This document shows, one piece after another, positions 49,307-56,944 of a DNA stretch of 64,000 nt. The position numbers were made by a program, and so were the translations under genes. Source of the DNA: Cohaesibacter marisflavi (GTDB lineage: Bacteria; Pseudomonadota; Alphaproteobacteria; Rhizobiales; Cohaesibacteraceae); assembly GCF_900115225.1 (NCBI RefSeq), contig NZ_FOVR01000015.1, forward strand, positions 59,032-123,031. Direction: 5' to 3'. Each line of letters begins with the position of its first letter. Positions within the stretch are counted from its first letter, which is position 1. The notes beneath the pieces are model-generated. The model was not told where the DNA came from. It saw nothing but the letters and a program-made list of their open reading frames with translations, and searched no databases.

Positions 49307-49334
49307 CCCGCCCGAAGGCTCGGCTCCGGGCGGG
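49307..49334 (-). other. Intercistronic hairpin between Liv-type binding protein and permease
   Basis: A perfect 8-bp GC stem CCCGCCCG / CGGGCGGG with a 12-nt loop and no T run, placed just after the binding-protein gene. A role in favouring binding-protein mRNA over permease mRNA is inferred. Confidence 0.65.
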
Positions 49335-49347
49335 ATGGGGGATAGGG

Positions 49348-50460
49348 TTACTTGACTTCTACGAACACGCCGCCTGTGACGGTGGCTTTGGTGAGTTCCT
49401 TGAGGGGTTCACCATTTTCGTCAAAGGACGTGTTGCCGGTTACACCGGGGAAGTCTTTGGTGGCGGCGACTGCGTCACGCAGGCTCTCACGGGTAACGTC
49501 CGGATAGGCCTTGGCAACCGCAGCAAGCATGATGTTGACAGCGTCATAAGCCTGTGCTGGGAACTGCCCCGGCGCATTGTCATGGCCTTTTTTCCATTCG
49601 GAGACGAATTCGGTTACGTTGGCATCCGTACGGGTCGGCAAGAAAGTGGCAGTCAGCTTGAGGCCTTCGGCTGCTTCGCCGGCAAGCTCGATCAGCTTGT
49701 CGTTATAGGCAGCTGAGGTGGAGTAAACCGGAATGTCCGCATTGAGCTGGGCAACCTGTTTGAGGAACTGGGCACCATCTTCATAGAAGAAGCCGGTGTA
49801 AACAGCCTCAGGCTTCTGCTCTTCGATCTTGGTGATAATAGAGCGGAAGTCAGCCAGACCACGGTTGAAGAATTCGGTGTAGACGACTTCGCCACCCAGT
49901 TCCTTGAAGGGATCAACGAAGCCCTTGACCACAGACTGACCCCAGTCGGTCTGTTCAGCAATCACGGCCACCTTGGTGATACCCTGATCAATCATCCACT
50001 GGGCGTTGACGGCGCCTTCCTGATTCTGGGTGGTGATGTTGCGGAACTGCCATTTGGAGATTTTTGCAAAATCCGGATGGGAGGCTGTCTGGGAAAGCTG
50101 AACCATGCCGGAGCGCTTGTAGACCTGTGCAGCAGCCATGGAAACGGTTGAGGTGAAGTCGCCCAGTACGCCGACGATTTCGTCGTCATCGACAAATTTA
50201 CGGGCGATGGTTACGCCTTCCTTGGCATCAGAGCGGGAGTCTTCATAAATGATTTCAACCGGCACATCGATCTGGCCGGAGGCGTTGAATTTGGCAAGCG
50301 CGATTTCTGCTGCGTCCTTGAAGTTCTGGCCATACTGTGCGGTGTTGCCGGTAAGGGGCAACTGGTAGCCGATCTTGATGCTGTCGGCAGCCTGGGAAGC
50401 GGCTGGAAGCATAACCGAAGCGACAGTGAGTGCCAAAAGCGTTCTGCGAGAAAATTTCAT
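49348..50460 (-). CDS. Branched-chain-amino-acid-type ABC transporter substrate-binding protein (LivJ/K type)
   Basis: A 370-residue periplasmic protein of the peripla_BP_6 class. The signal peptide covers about 1-24 (MKFSRRTLLALTVASVMLPA, then ASQA). Mature features are IKIGYQLPLTGNTAQYGQNF, YEDSRSDAKEGVTIARKFVD and GVLGDFTSTVSMAAAQVYKR. The frame extends to 50514, but the ATG at 50460 starts the signal peptide and has GGGGAA upstream. It determines the substrate of the LivHMGF-type channel. Residues for the alpha-amino acid group cannot be placed by eye, so the ligand is open. Confidence 0.93.
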   Translation of the reverse strand: MKFSRRTLLALTVASVMLPAASQAADSIKIGYQLPLTGNTAQYGQNFKDAAEIALAKFNASGQIDVPVEIIYEDSRSDAKEGVTIARKFVDDDEIVGVLGDFTSTVSMAAAQVYKRSGMVQLSQTASHPDFAKISKWQFRNITTQNQEGAVNAQWMIDQGITKVAVIAEQTDWGQSVVKGFVDPFKELGGEVVYTEFFNRGLADFRSIITKIEEQKPEAVYTGFFYEDGAQFLKQVAQLNADIPVYSTSAAYNDKLIELAGEAAEGLKLTATFLPTRTDANVTEFVSEWKKGHDNAPGQFPAQAYDAVNIMLAAVAKAYPDVTRESLRDAVAATKDFPGVTGNTSFDENGEPLKELTKATVTGGVFVEVK

Positions 50461-50533
50461 AGCTAATGTTCCCCAATGGGTTGGTAATCGGTGTACTAAG
50501 CGCCTGACTTTCATCAGGCAAAGGGAGGTGAAG

Positions 50534-50572
50534 CCCGTTTTAACGGGTCTGTTTTATGTCCGGTATTCCGGA
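50534..50572. other. Two small palindromes upstream of the Liv-type binding protein
   Basis: CCCGTTTTAACGGG (50534-50547) and TCCGGTATTCCGGA (50559-50572) are perfect 14-bp palindromes in the 168-bp gap between copy B of the ATC-hydrolase family gene and the binding-protein gene. They may be a weak transcription stop, a regulator site or mRNA hairpins; the sequence does not decide. Confidence 0.5.
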
Positions 50573-50628
50573 TCATGCATTTCGACGTCCGATTTGCCGG
50601 ATCTGTCTGTATTATAAAAAGATCTTCT

Positions 50629-51141
50629 TCAAACTGCTTCTGCTTCAGAACCTGGTTTCACAACCAGACGGCAGCAGCCGGTGTCGCCAATCTTCCAGGT
50701 CTCGCCTTCAAAGGTGAAGCCGGCCTTGGAGAACATGCCTGCATCAATGGCACCAGCGGCCTTGCACAGCAGCTCGAGCGCTTCGCCCTTGCGACCGGCA
50801 GCAACCCAGTTGTCTTTCAACGGGCATTTATGGAATTTGATTTCCATGCCTTCATGGTCGCATTTGCGCAGTTCTGGGCCAAACAGATGGTCACGGCACG
50901 GAATGCCCTGCAGGAACTGCTCAGTGAGGCCTTCGATATTGGCCGGGCCATGGGCTTGCAACTTTTCACCCATTTCTTCTCCGAGACGATAGGTGGCATC
51001 GCTCATCAGTTCGACAGCTTTGTCGTTGCCAAAATTTTCAACCAGAACATCAAACATGAACATGTAGAATTTGGCACGCATGGCATAGGCGCCGGAAAGC
51101 TGCTCAAGTGTGATCTCGGGGGTTGTGGTCTCTTCTGACAT
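50629..51141 (-). CDS. L-2-amino-thiazoline-4-carboxylate (ATC) hydrolase-family protein, copy B
   Basis: A 170-residue soluble protein that I place in the same family as 43975-44436 on pattern: a helical N-terminal half (LSGAYAMRAKFYMFMFDVL), a conserved Cys/His stretch IKFHKCPLKDNWVAAG, ELLCKAAGAIDAGMF, and a C-terminal GDTGCCRLVVKPG. The frame extends to 51237, but the ATG at 51141 has GGAGAG upstream. It heads the run of genes leading into the Liv-type importer. The presence of two diverged family members around one importer suggests that they work on the imported compound or on its derivative. The assignment is less certain than for copy A. Confidence 0.65.
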   Translation of the reverse strand: MSEETTTPEITLEQLSGAYAMRAKFYMFMFDVLVENFGNDKAVELMSDATYRLGEEMGEKLQAHGPANIEGLTEQFLQGIPCRDHLFGPELRKCDHEGMEIKFHKCPLKDNWVAAGRKGEALELLCKAAGAIDAGMFSKAGFTFEGETWKIGDTGCCRLVVKPGSEAEAV

Positions 51142-51787
51142 TGGTCTCTCCAATTGTGGTCTTGTGGTTGACACCTTATGGCCTGACGTTGACGGCCATT
51201 CACATGGCCCTCTAGCGGTCCGCCAAAGGCGAAACAAGCATATATCAGGCGGGAGCTAAGGCTCGACCGTCTCTTCTTTTAGCAACAACGCTTTAAAATC
51301 AAAGCGGTTGTCCGCGCAAATGACGGAGGCTTGCGCCTCTGTTTTGATTTTTACTAAGAACAGTTTGCAAGAGCAAATTGCAACAGCGTTCTATGAATAT
51401 TTTCATGCTACGCCCGCCCATACGGACGAAAATGCCTTAAAATTAGACTTGCTCAAATTTTACGCACACAAGTTTGTGAAGCGCAAATGAAATATTGTTT
51501 TCCATACAACTAAAGTAATTTTACCAAGGGCTTCGCTCAATCAAATCGCAGTCGAAACAAAGAAGGCATGTATTTCTGATAGATGCGGAAAGTCCCGGAC
51601 AACCAAACGTTCGGACGGAAAGCTCCGCTCTGGCCACTGGCCATCCAAACAACAAAAACCCCTCCCATAAGCGGGGCGGCTTACGGGAAGGGTTCACTTT
51701 AAAGGAACGCGCCTTTGCGATGGAGAGGGCGAGTGAAAACGCCAGATCTGGAAATCGCGTTCCAAATCGAAAGACGACAAAGACCGC
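51142..51787. other. 646-bp intergenic region
   Basis: No supported gene; one 60-codon frame at 51308-51490 has no family features. The left part should hold the promoter of the ATC-hydrolase/ABC operon. The right part carries the terminator of the sugar ABC operon at 51645-51694. Confidence 0.5.
51645..51694 (-). terminator. Terminator after the sugar ABC operon
   Basis: On the minus strand, a 16-bp stem with two mismatches (AACCCTTCCCGTAAGC / GCTTATGGGAGGGGTT, 7-nt GC-rich spacer region) is followed by TTTGTTGTTT. It lies about 95 bp after the binding-protein gene. Confidence 0.82.
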
Positions 51788-53050
51788 TTATTCGAATCCG
51801 AGCTTTGCACTCACATCACTGGCGACCTGTTTGATGGTCTTTTCCGCGTCCGCCCCGTCGATCACATCCACAAGGCCTGCGGCGATCATATCTGTCACGG
51901 CCACACCTTCAGACCCCGGATAGGAATACCAGGGACCCGCAAAGGCAGACACCTGAGCGTGCGCCCGTTTGGCATTCTGGTTCTTTGCATAGAAGTCGCC
52001 AAGATAGGTGTCGTCCTGCAGAACGATGGCATTGGTGGGTGCATAGCCGGTATTTTCAACGATGATCTTGGCCGCATCCGGACCCGTTACATAGCGCATA
52101 TATTTCCAGGCTGCCTGCTGGCGTTTTTCATCATCGGTCAGCATGACAACTGCAGAGCCACCGGTCGGGAAGTAGATGGAGCTTTTGTCCTTGGCCGCCG
52201 TAATGAAAGGCAGAAGCGTAACATCAAAGCGATCACCGGCCCCTTCAACCATGCGCGTAAGGTAAGAGGAGCTATCGATATAGATGCCCAGCGTGCCAGC
52301 AACGAAAGCCTGACGGGCATCATTGCCGGAATAGCTTTTCATGCCGGCTTCCTTGGCGAGACGACCATAGAATTCAGCAGCCTTGACGCCTGCTTCGCTG
52401 TCGAAGGTGATTTTGGTTTCGTCTTCATTCATCGGGCGTCCACCATAGGAGCCCAGCACCGACTGAAAACGCCAGTCATGCGCAGCAATCCAAGCACCGT
52501 CAATCGTGTCGCCCAGAGCATTGATCTTGCCAGCCAGATCGATCAGGCCGTCAAAATCCTGCGGGAATGCATCCAGAGACACACCGGCCTTTTCGACCAG
52601 ATCGGGATTCACATACATGACCAGCGTGGAGGCAGAGGCCGCCAGAGCCCACTGCTTGCCTTTATATTGCCCCAGAGAACGCAGAGCGCGGGTGTAGCCA
52701 TCTTTCTCAAAAGCAGCTTCATCACCAATCAACCCATCAAATGGCTGGGCCAGTTCACGGGATTCCAGAATACGCCAGCGATTAAGGCCCACAAAGGCCA
52801 CGTCCGGCAGGTTACCAGCAACGGATTCGCGCAGCAGACGCTGGACGCCATCGGCATAGGTTTCTGCCGGGCTGTCATACTGGATCTTGATGTCCGGATT
52901 CTTTGCCATGAAACCATCGGCCAGCTTCTGCTGAACTTCGGTCCACAATGTCGGGTTGGCATAATGCACACGCAGGGTGATGTCTTCAGCTTTTGCCGCA
53001 GCCGTGGCAAACAGGCCAGCAGCAAGAGAGGCAATGAGTAGTTTTTTCAT
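51788..53050 (-). CDS. Sugar/polyol-type ABC transporter substrate-binding protein (SBP family 1)
   Basis: A 420-residue periplasmic protein. The signal peptide covers about 1-21 (MKKLLIASLAAGLFATAAAK). SBP_bac_1 features are LADGFMAKNPDIKIQYDSPA, LPDVAFVGLNRWRILESREL, QAFVAGTLGIYIDSSSYLTR and QQAAWKYMRYVTGPDAAKII. It is the last gene of the operon, 179 bp after the permease gene, which could allow separate expression. The overall set resembles glycerol-3-phosphate (Ugp) and other polyol/sugar systems, but the ligand cannot be named. Confidence 0.92.
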   Translation of the reverse strand: MKKLLIASLAAGLFATAAAKAEDITLRVHYANPTLWTEVQQKLADGFMAKNPDIKIQYDSPAETYADGVQRLLRESVAGNLPDVAFVGLNRWRILESRELAQPFDGLIGDEAAFEKDGYTRALRSLGQYKGKQWALAASASTLVMYVNPDLVEKAGVSLDAFPQDFDGLIDLAGKINALGDTIDGAWIAAHDWRFQSVLGSYGGRPMNEDETKITFDSEAGVKAAEFYGRLAKEAGMKSYSGNDARQAFVAGTLGIYIDSSSYLTRMVEGAGDRFDVTLLPFITAAKDKSSIYFPTGGSAVVMLTDDEKRQQAAWKYMRYVTGPDAAKIIVENTGYAPTNAIVLQDDTYLGDFYAKNQNAKRAHAQVSAFAGPWYSYPGSEGVAVTDMIAAGLVDVIDGADAEKTIKQVASDVSAKLGFE

Positions 53051-53229
53051 AGTGACGTTTCCTATCCAAGATACGCAATAATTTTTCGGGTTGAGGGAAA
53101 AAGCTGGTTGCCCTCAAGTCATGCTTGTCTGGCGTTTGTTTGCCTTTACGCCGTTTTTCTTTCTTGTTCGGCTCCTTCGCACGCCAAGAACCGGCCCACA
53201 AAGAAAGCAAGGGTGCAGAGCCCGCCGCC

Positions 53230-54060
53230 CTATCCTTTAAGGCCGGTCATGGTGAGCCCCTGAATGAAGGCGCGCTGAGCCATAAGGAAGACGAGCACCA
53301 GCGGCGCGGTGACAATGGCAGTGGCCGCCATCAGCGGCCCGAAGCTTGAGCCCGCTTCCACATCACGGAAAAACAGAATGCCGCGCGGCGGCGTCGCCAA
53401 TTCCGGACTGGATACAGCGATAAGCGGCCAAAAGAGATCATTCCAATGGGCGACCACTGAGAAGACAGCAAAAGCCGTGGCCGCAGGCCATGCGAGCGGA
53501 AAGGCAATGCGCCAGACGATGGACATTTCGCTCAAGCCATCCACCCGTGCGGCGTCGATGAGATCCTTGGGGATGGTGGCAAAGAACTGCCGGAACAGGA
53601 AAATGCCAAACACCGAGGCGATAAAAGGCAGAATCAGGGCTGCATAGCTATCCAGCAGGCGCAATTGTGACAGGCCCAGAAACAGGGGAATGGCTGTTAC
53701 ATGATAGGGCACCAGCAATCCGGCCAACACCATCCCCATGACAATCGCCTTGCCGCGAAAGTCCCGCTGGGTGAGCGCATAGGCGCACGGCACGGCAATC
53801 AGAATTTGCAGGATGAGAATGCCGCAGCAGACGATGATGCCATTGATGAGAAAGCGCCAGAGGGGCATCTTGGTAAAGGCCACCACATAGTTGTTCCATT
53901 CAAAATGGCTGGGCAGCAGCTGGATGCTGTCCTGAAAAATTTCGTCGGCTGGCTTTAGGGAAAGGGAGATCATCCAGAAGAAAGGCAACAGGATGATGGC
54001 TGCCCCCAGGAGCAAAAGACCAAGGCTTACGGCGCGGGAAAGGTATCGGGCAGCGATCAT
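53230..54060 (-). CDS. Sugar/polyol-type ABC transporter permease (MalG/UgpE type)
   Basis: A 276-residue membrane subunit with six helices. Family features: LLPFFWMISLSLKPADEIFQ, GMVLAGLLVPYHVTAIPLFL and the EAA loop IPKDLIDAARVDGLSEMSIV. It overlaps the other permease gene by 4 bp (ATGA). It forms the channel together with the MalF/UgpA-type subunit. Confidence 0.94.
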   Translation of the reverse strand: MIAARYLSRAVSLGLLLLGAAIILLPFFWMISLSLKPADEIFQDSIQLLPSHFEWNNYVVAFTKMPLWRFLINGIIVCCGILILQILIAVPCAYALTQRDFRGKAIVMGMVLAGLLVPYHVTAIPLFLGLSQLRLLDSYAALILPFIASVFGIFLFRQFFATIPKDLIDAARVDGLSEMSIVWRIAFPLAWPAATAFAVFSVVAHWNDLFWPLIAVSSPELATPPRGILFFRDVEAGSSFGPLMAATAIVTAPLVLVFLMAQRAFIQGLTMTGLKG

Positions 54061-54977
54061 CGGTAATGCACCTTCTTTTCAACGATCCTTACCTGAGTCA
54101 GAGTCAGGATGAGCACGGCCACAAAGAAGACCACTGTGATGGCGCTGGAATAGCCCGCCTTGAAATAGACAAAACCCTCACGATACATCGCATAGACCAG
54201 CGTGTCGGAGGCATAGGCCGGTCCGCCCTGCGTGAGCGTTGCGACGGTTTCAAAGACGCGGAAGGAACGGGTCGCCGTTACCACCAGAACGAACAGGGTG
54301 GTGGGGCCCAACATGGGCCATGTGACGGTCCAGAAACGATCCCACCAATTGTTGGCACCGTCGATTTCTGCGGCGTCATAAAGCTGGGAGGGAATGGCCG
54401 TGAGCCCGGCCAGAAACAGCACCATATTATAGCCGATGGTCTCCCATATGCCGATGGCGGCCAACGTATAGAGCACCAGCCCGCGATCGGAGAGCCATGA
54501 CTGGCCCGGAATGCCCACCAGCCCGATCAACTGATTGATCAAGCCGAGGCTGGGGTGAAGCAACATCTGGAACACCGTCGCCATGGCGACCAATGTCGCG
54601 GCGACAGGCATGAAATAAGCCGTGCGCAACATGGTCGCCAGCCTCGGGCTCCAGGTTGAAACCGACTGCACCCCAAGGGCAACAACCAGCGAGAAAATCA
54701 TGGACAGCGGCATCACGACCGCAACATAGAGAAGCGTATTGGTGACCGCACGACGGCCCGTCCGGTCGGTAAAGAGGGTCACGTAATTATCAAGCCCAAC
54801 CCAGTGAAAGGAACGGGCGCCAAACTGGTAATCGGTGAAAGAGAAGACCGCCACGAGAAGCGAGGGAATGAAAATGAGTACCAGCATGGCAAGGGTCGCG
54901 GGCCCTGCCAGCGACAGGGTTGTCGCGGCTTCCTTGAGGTGCGGCGCGGAGAGCTGACGGGGGGACAAAGCCATCAT
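54057..54977 (-). CDS. Sugar/polyol-type ABC transporter permease (MalF/UgpA type)
   Basis: A 306-residue membrane subunit with six helices. Features: PATLAMLVLIFIPSLLVAVF, YFMPVAATLVAMATVFQMLL, and an EAA loop seen as IPSQLYDAAEIDGANNWWDR. The start overlaps the ATPase gene stop by 4 bp, and its own end overlaps the next permease. The start could be either of two adjacent ATG codons; the first is used here. Confidence 0.94.
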   Translation of the reverse strand: MMALSPRQLSAPHLKEAATTLSLAGPATLAMLVLIFIPSLLVAVFSFTDYQFGARSFHWVGLDNYVTLFTDRTGRRAVTNTLLYVAVVMPLSMIFSLVVALGVQSVSTWSPRLATMLRTAYFMPVAATLVAMATVFQMLLHPSLGLINQLIGLVGIPGQSWLSDRGLVLYTLAAIGIWETIGYNMVLFLAGLTAIPSQLYDAAEIDGANNWWDRFWTVTWPMLGPTTLFVLVVTATRSFRVFETVATLTQGGPAYASDTLVYAMYREGFVYFKAGYSSAITVVFFVAVLILTLTQVRIVEKKVHYR

Positions 54978-56101
54978 ACGGCCTCCCCTCTTTGTCTGAC
55001 CTCAAGGGGCAGCCGCTCACCACTTTCAGCCTTGAACAGATGGATCTTCTGCGGTGCGATGGATAACTGCACAACATTGCCCACCGCAGGCACAAGCGGC
55101 CCCTCCTCATCAGCAACCCGCAAGCAAATGCCTTCGGACAGCTCCACATCAAGCAATGTGTGGCCGCCCAGATAATCTACCCGCGTCACCCGGCCCTGAA
55201 GAGGGCCGTTTTCGACGAGCGCGATATTCTCTGGCCTCAAGCCAAGAATGATGTCTCCATCCCAAGCTTCAGATAGAACAAAGGCCCCAAAGGGGGACTG
55301 AAGTGCTGTGCCTACCGGTTTGACTGTCAGCAGATTGATCGGATGCTCACCGACGAAGGCCGCGACCTTGGTGTTCGCGGGTCTCGAATAGAGAATGCGC
55401 GGCGGTGCGACCTGCAAAATATGTCCTTCCATCATCACCGCTACCTGATCGGACAGGCTCATAGCCTCCGTCTGGTCGTGGGTGACATAAATGAAGGTCT
55501 TACCGGTCTGCTTATGCAACAGGCTGATTTCTTCGCGCATCTGGCCGCGCAGCTTGGTATCAAGATTGGAGAGAGGCTCATCAAAGAGAAAGGCCTTCGG
55601 GTCTCGCACCAAGGCACGCCCGACAGCAACACGCTGCTTCTGCCCACCGGAAAGCTCTGAAGGCTTGCGTTCAAGCAACTCGGTGAGGCCAAGCATGGCC
55701 GCAATCCGCTCCACTTCACGCCCGTTGGCTGCCCGTTTGCGTCGCGCAGAAGGCAACAGGGCCGTCACGAGCGGGAGCCGTTCCAGGCGGCTCATGGACC
55801 GCATCGCCAGCGGCAACCCGATATTGGCCCGCACCGTCATATGAGGATAAAGCGCATAGGACTGAAACACCATCGCGATATTGCGGAGGGTCGCGCTTTT
55901 CTCCCGCACATCTTCGCCATCAAACAACAGCGTACCAGCGGAAGGTTGATCAAGACCGGCCAGAATGCGCAACAAGGTGGATTTGCCGCATCCGGATGGC
56001 CCCAAAAGGGAGGTAAAACTCCCTTCCGGAATTTCCAGATTGATGGCATCCAGAACCGGCTTGTCATCAAATATGCGCGTCAGCGACTTGAGCTGGATCA
56101 C
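54974..56101 (-). CDS. Sugar/polyol-type ABC transporter ATPase (UgpC/MalK type)
   Basis: A 375-residue ATPase with Walker A GPSGCGKSTLLRILAGL, signature LSGGQKQRVAVGRAL, Walker B AFLFDEPLSNLD and a C-terminal TOBE-type regulatory domain (LGLRPENIALVENG). Between the Q-loop and the signature it carries about 25 extra residues rich in Arg and Leu (MRSMSRLERLPLVTALLPSA), uncommon in this family. The start is GTG with CGGAGAT seven bases upstream; that ribosome site lies inside one arm of a 40-bp palindrome, so translation may be controlled by RNA folding. It is the first gene of the ABC set and follows a SLOG-fold gene. Confidence 0.93.
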   Translation of the reverse strand: MIQLKSLTRIFDDKPVLDAINLEIPEGSFTSLLGPSGCGKSTLLRILAGLDQPSAGTLLFDGEDVREKSATLRNIAMVFQSYALYPHMTVRANIGLPLAMRSMSRLERLPLVTALLPSARRKRAANGREVERIAAMLGLTELLERKPSELSGGQKQRVAVGRALVRDPKAFLFDEPLSNLDTKLRGQMREEISLLHKQTGKTFIYVTHDQTEAMSLSDQVAVMMEGHILQVAPPRILYSRPANTKVAAFVGEHPINLLTVKPVGTALQSPFGAFVLSEAWDGDIILGLRPENIALVENGPLQGRVTRVDYLGGHTLLDVELSEGICLRVADEEGPLVPAVGNVVQLSIAPQKIHLFKAESGERLPLEVRQRGEAV

Positions 56102-56106
56102 GGTTT

Positions 56107-56146
56107 ATCTCCGATAAATGTAAATTAATTTACAGATATCGGAGAT
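56107..56146 (-). promoter_or_regulatory. 40-bp interrupted palindrome overlapping the ATPase ribosome site
   Basis: Outer arms ATCTCCGATA and TATCGGAGAT (10 bp, perfect) enclose a perfect 16-bp palindrome TGTAAATTAATTTACA, separated by two unmatched bases on each side (AA, GA). In minus-strand RNA the 3' outer arm contains the GGAG of the ATPase gene (GTG start at 56101). The same DNA has the symmetry of a regulator site. Both an operator role for the nearby DeoR protein and an RBS-masking role are possible. There is no T run, so it is not a normal terminator. Confidence 0.75.
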
Positions 56147-56157
56147 AGATGTAAGTT

Positions 56158-56823
56158 TTATGACGCATCGCTCTTTGTTGATGCTGGCAGGTGGAGAAGC
56201 ACGGGAACAAGAGCCTCCAGAACGGCCTCTACACTTTCCTTATGCTGCACCCCGTCAATGTCGGGAGCATGACACAGCCCGAAAACCTGCTTGCCAAACA
56301 CCAGTCCGAAGGCGGCCTCACTGTGGGTGCCATATTGTCCGCCAACCGCGACCAGCGCCTGTGAGCCTTGCGCGATCAGGGCATTGCGCGCATGGCCAAT
56401 CCCCGTTGCAAGCGGAATGGTTATGTAATCGTTGGCGTCGCGCCAATCGTCACCACGCAAAAAGCCCATGGTCAGCCCGCCTTGCAGAAATGCGCCGCGG
56501 CTGGCCGCTTCCATGACGCCACCGCGCCCGCCGCACAGAATTGGCACATTCAGTTCGGCCAGTTTTGCACCCAACAATTCGGCAGCTTTCAACATGTCCG
56601 CGTCAGGCTCGTTGGGGCCGATAATGCCAATGGGAATCTTTCTCGTATTCTTCTGCGCATAGACGTGTCGCACAGCTTCAAGCCCATCGATGGTCTGCCG
56701 AGCCCCCTTAGAGCCTGATACCCCTTGCGCGTCCGAAGGCATCCAACGCCAGTGCCAACTATCAAGCCAGGTTTCGTCAGACTGCCATATTGTGCCCTGA
56801 TCATCGATTTGCAAATTGATCAT
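56158..56823 (-). CDS. SLOG-superfamily (TIGR00725/LOG-like) nucleotide-binding protein
   Basis: A 221-residue protein. The core from about residue 60 is a Rossmann-like SLOG fold: PIGIIGPNEPD, LCGGRGGVMEAASRGAFLQG, and VAVGGQYGTHSEAAFGLVFG in place of the classical PGGxGT motif of LOG phosphoribohydrolases. The N-terminal 50 residues (DETWLDSWHWRWMPSD) are extra. LOG relatives release bases from nucleoside monophosphates; others bind nucleotides or sugar nucleotides. It lies 57 bp ahead of the sugar ABC ATPase gene and is divergent from a DeoR regulator, so it probably belongs to the same uptake-and-use unit. Its reaction is unknown. Confidence 0.82.
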   Translation of the reverse strand: MINLQIDDQGTIWQSDETWLDSWHWRWMPSDAQGVSGSKGARQTIDGLEAVRHVYAQKNTRKIPIGIIGPNEPDADMLKAAELLGAKLAELNVPILCGGRGGVMEAASRGAFLQGGLTMGFLRGDDWRDANDYITIPLATGIGHARNALIAQGSQALVAVGGQYGTHSEAAFGLVFGKQVFGLCHAPDIDGVQHKESVEAVLEALVPVLLHLPASTKSDAS

Positions 56824-56847
56824 TCCGCTTGCCTTTCCCGCAATAGG

Positions 56848-56895
56848 TTGTGTAGGTTATCTTACACAATAATTAATTTGGAAGATAATTTACAA
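56848..56895. promoter_or_regulatory. Candidate DeoR operator region
   Basis: In the 121-bp gap between divergent SLOG and DeoR genes lie an inverted repeat TTGTGTA / TTACACAA (56848-56869) and, next to it, an AATTAATTT...AATTTACA stretch (56871-56893). The latter shares AATTAATTT and TTTACA with the palindrome at 56119-56134. The sharing suggests one regulator acting at both places. Confidence 0.5.
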
Positions 56896-56944
56896 TTTCT
56901 TTGATGTCAGAATGACGACAGTTTGAAAATTCGGGGCGAAAGCC

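Noticed and set aside
51308..51490. A 60-codon plus-strand frame in the 51-kb gap
   Set aside because: No ribosome site, family motif or operon partner.
56107..56146. Intrinsic terminator between the SLOG and ABC ATPase genes
   Set aside because: The core of the palindrome is AT-only and no T run follows on the minus strand; an operator or RBS-masking element fits better.
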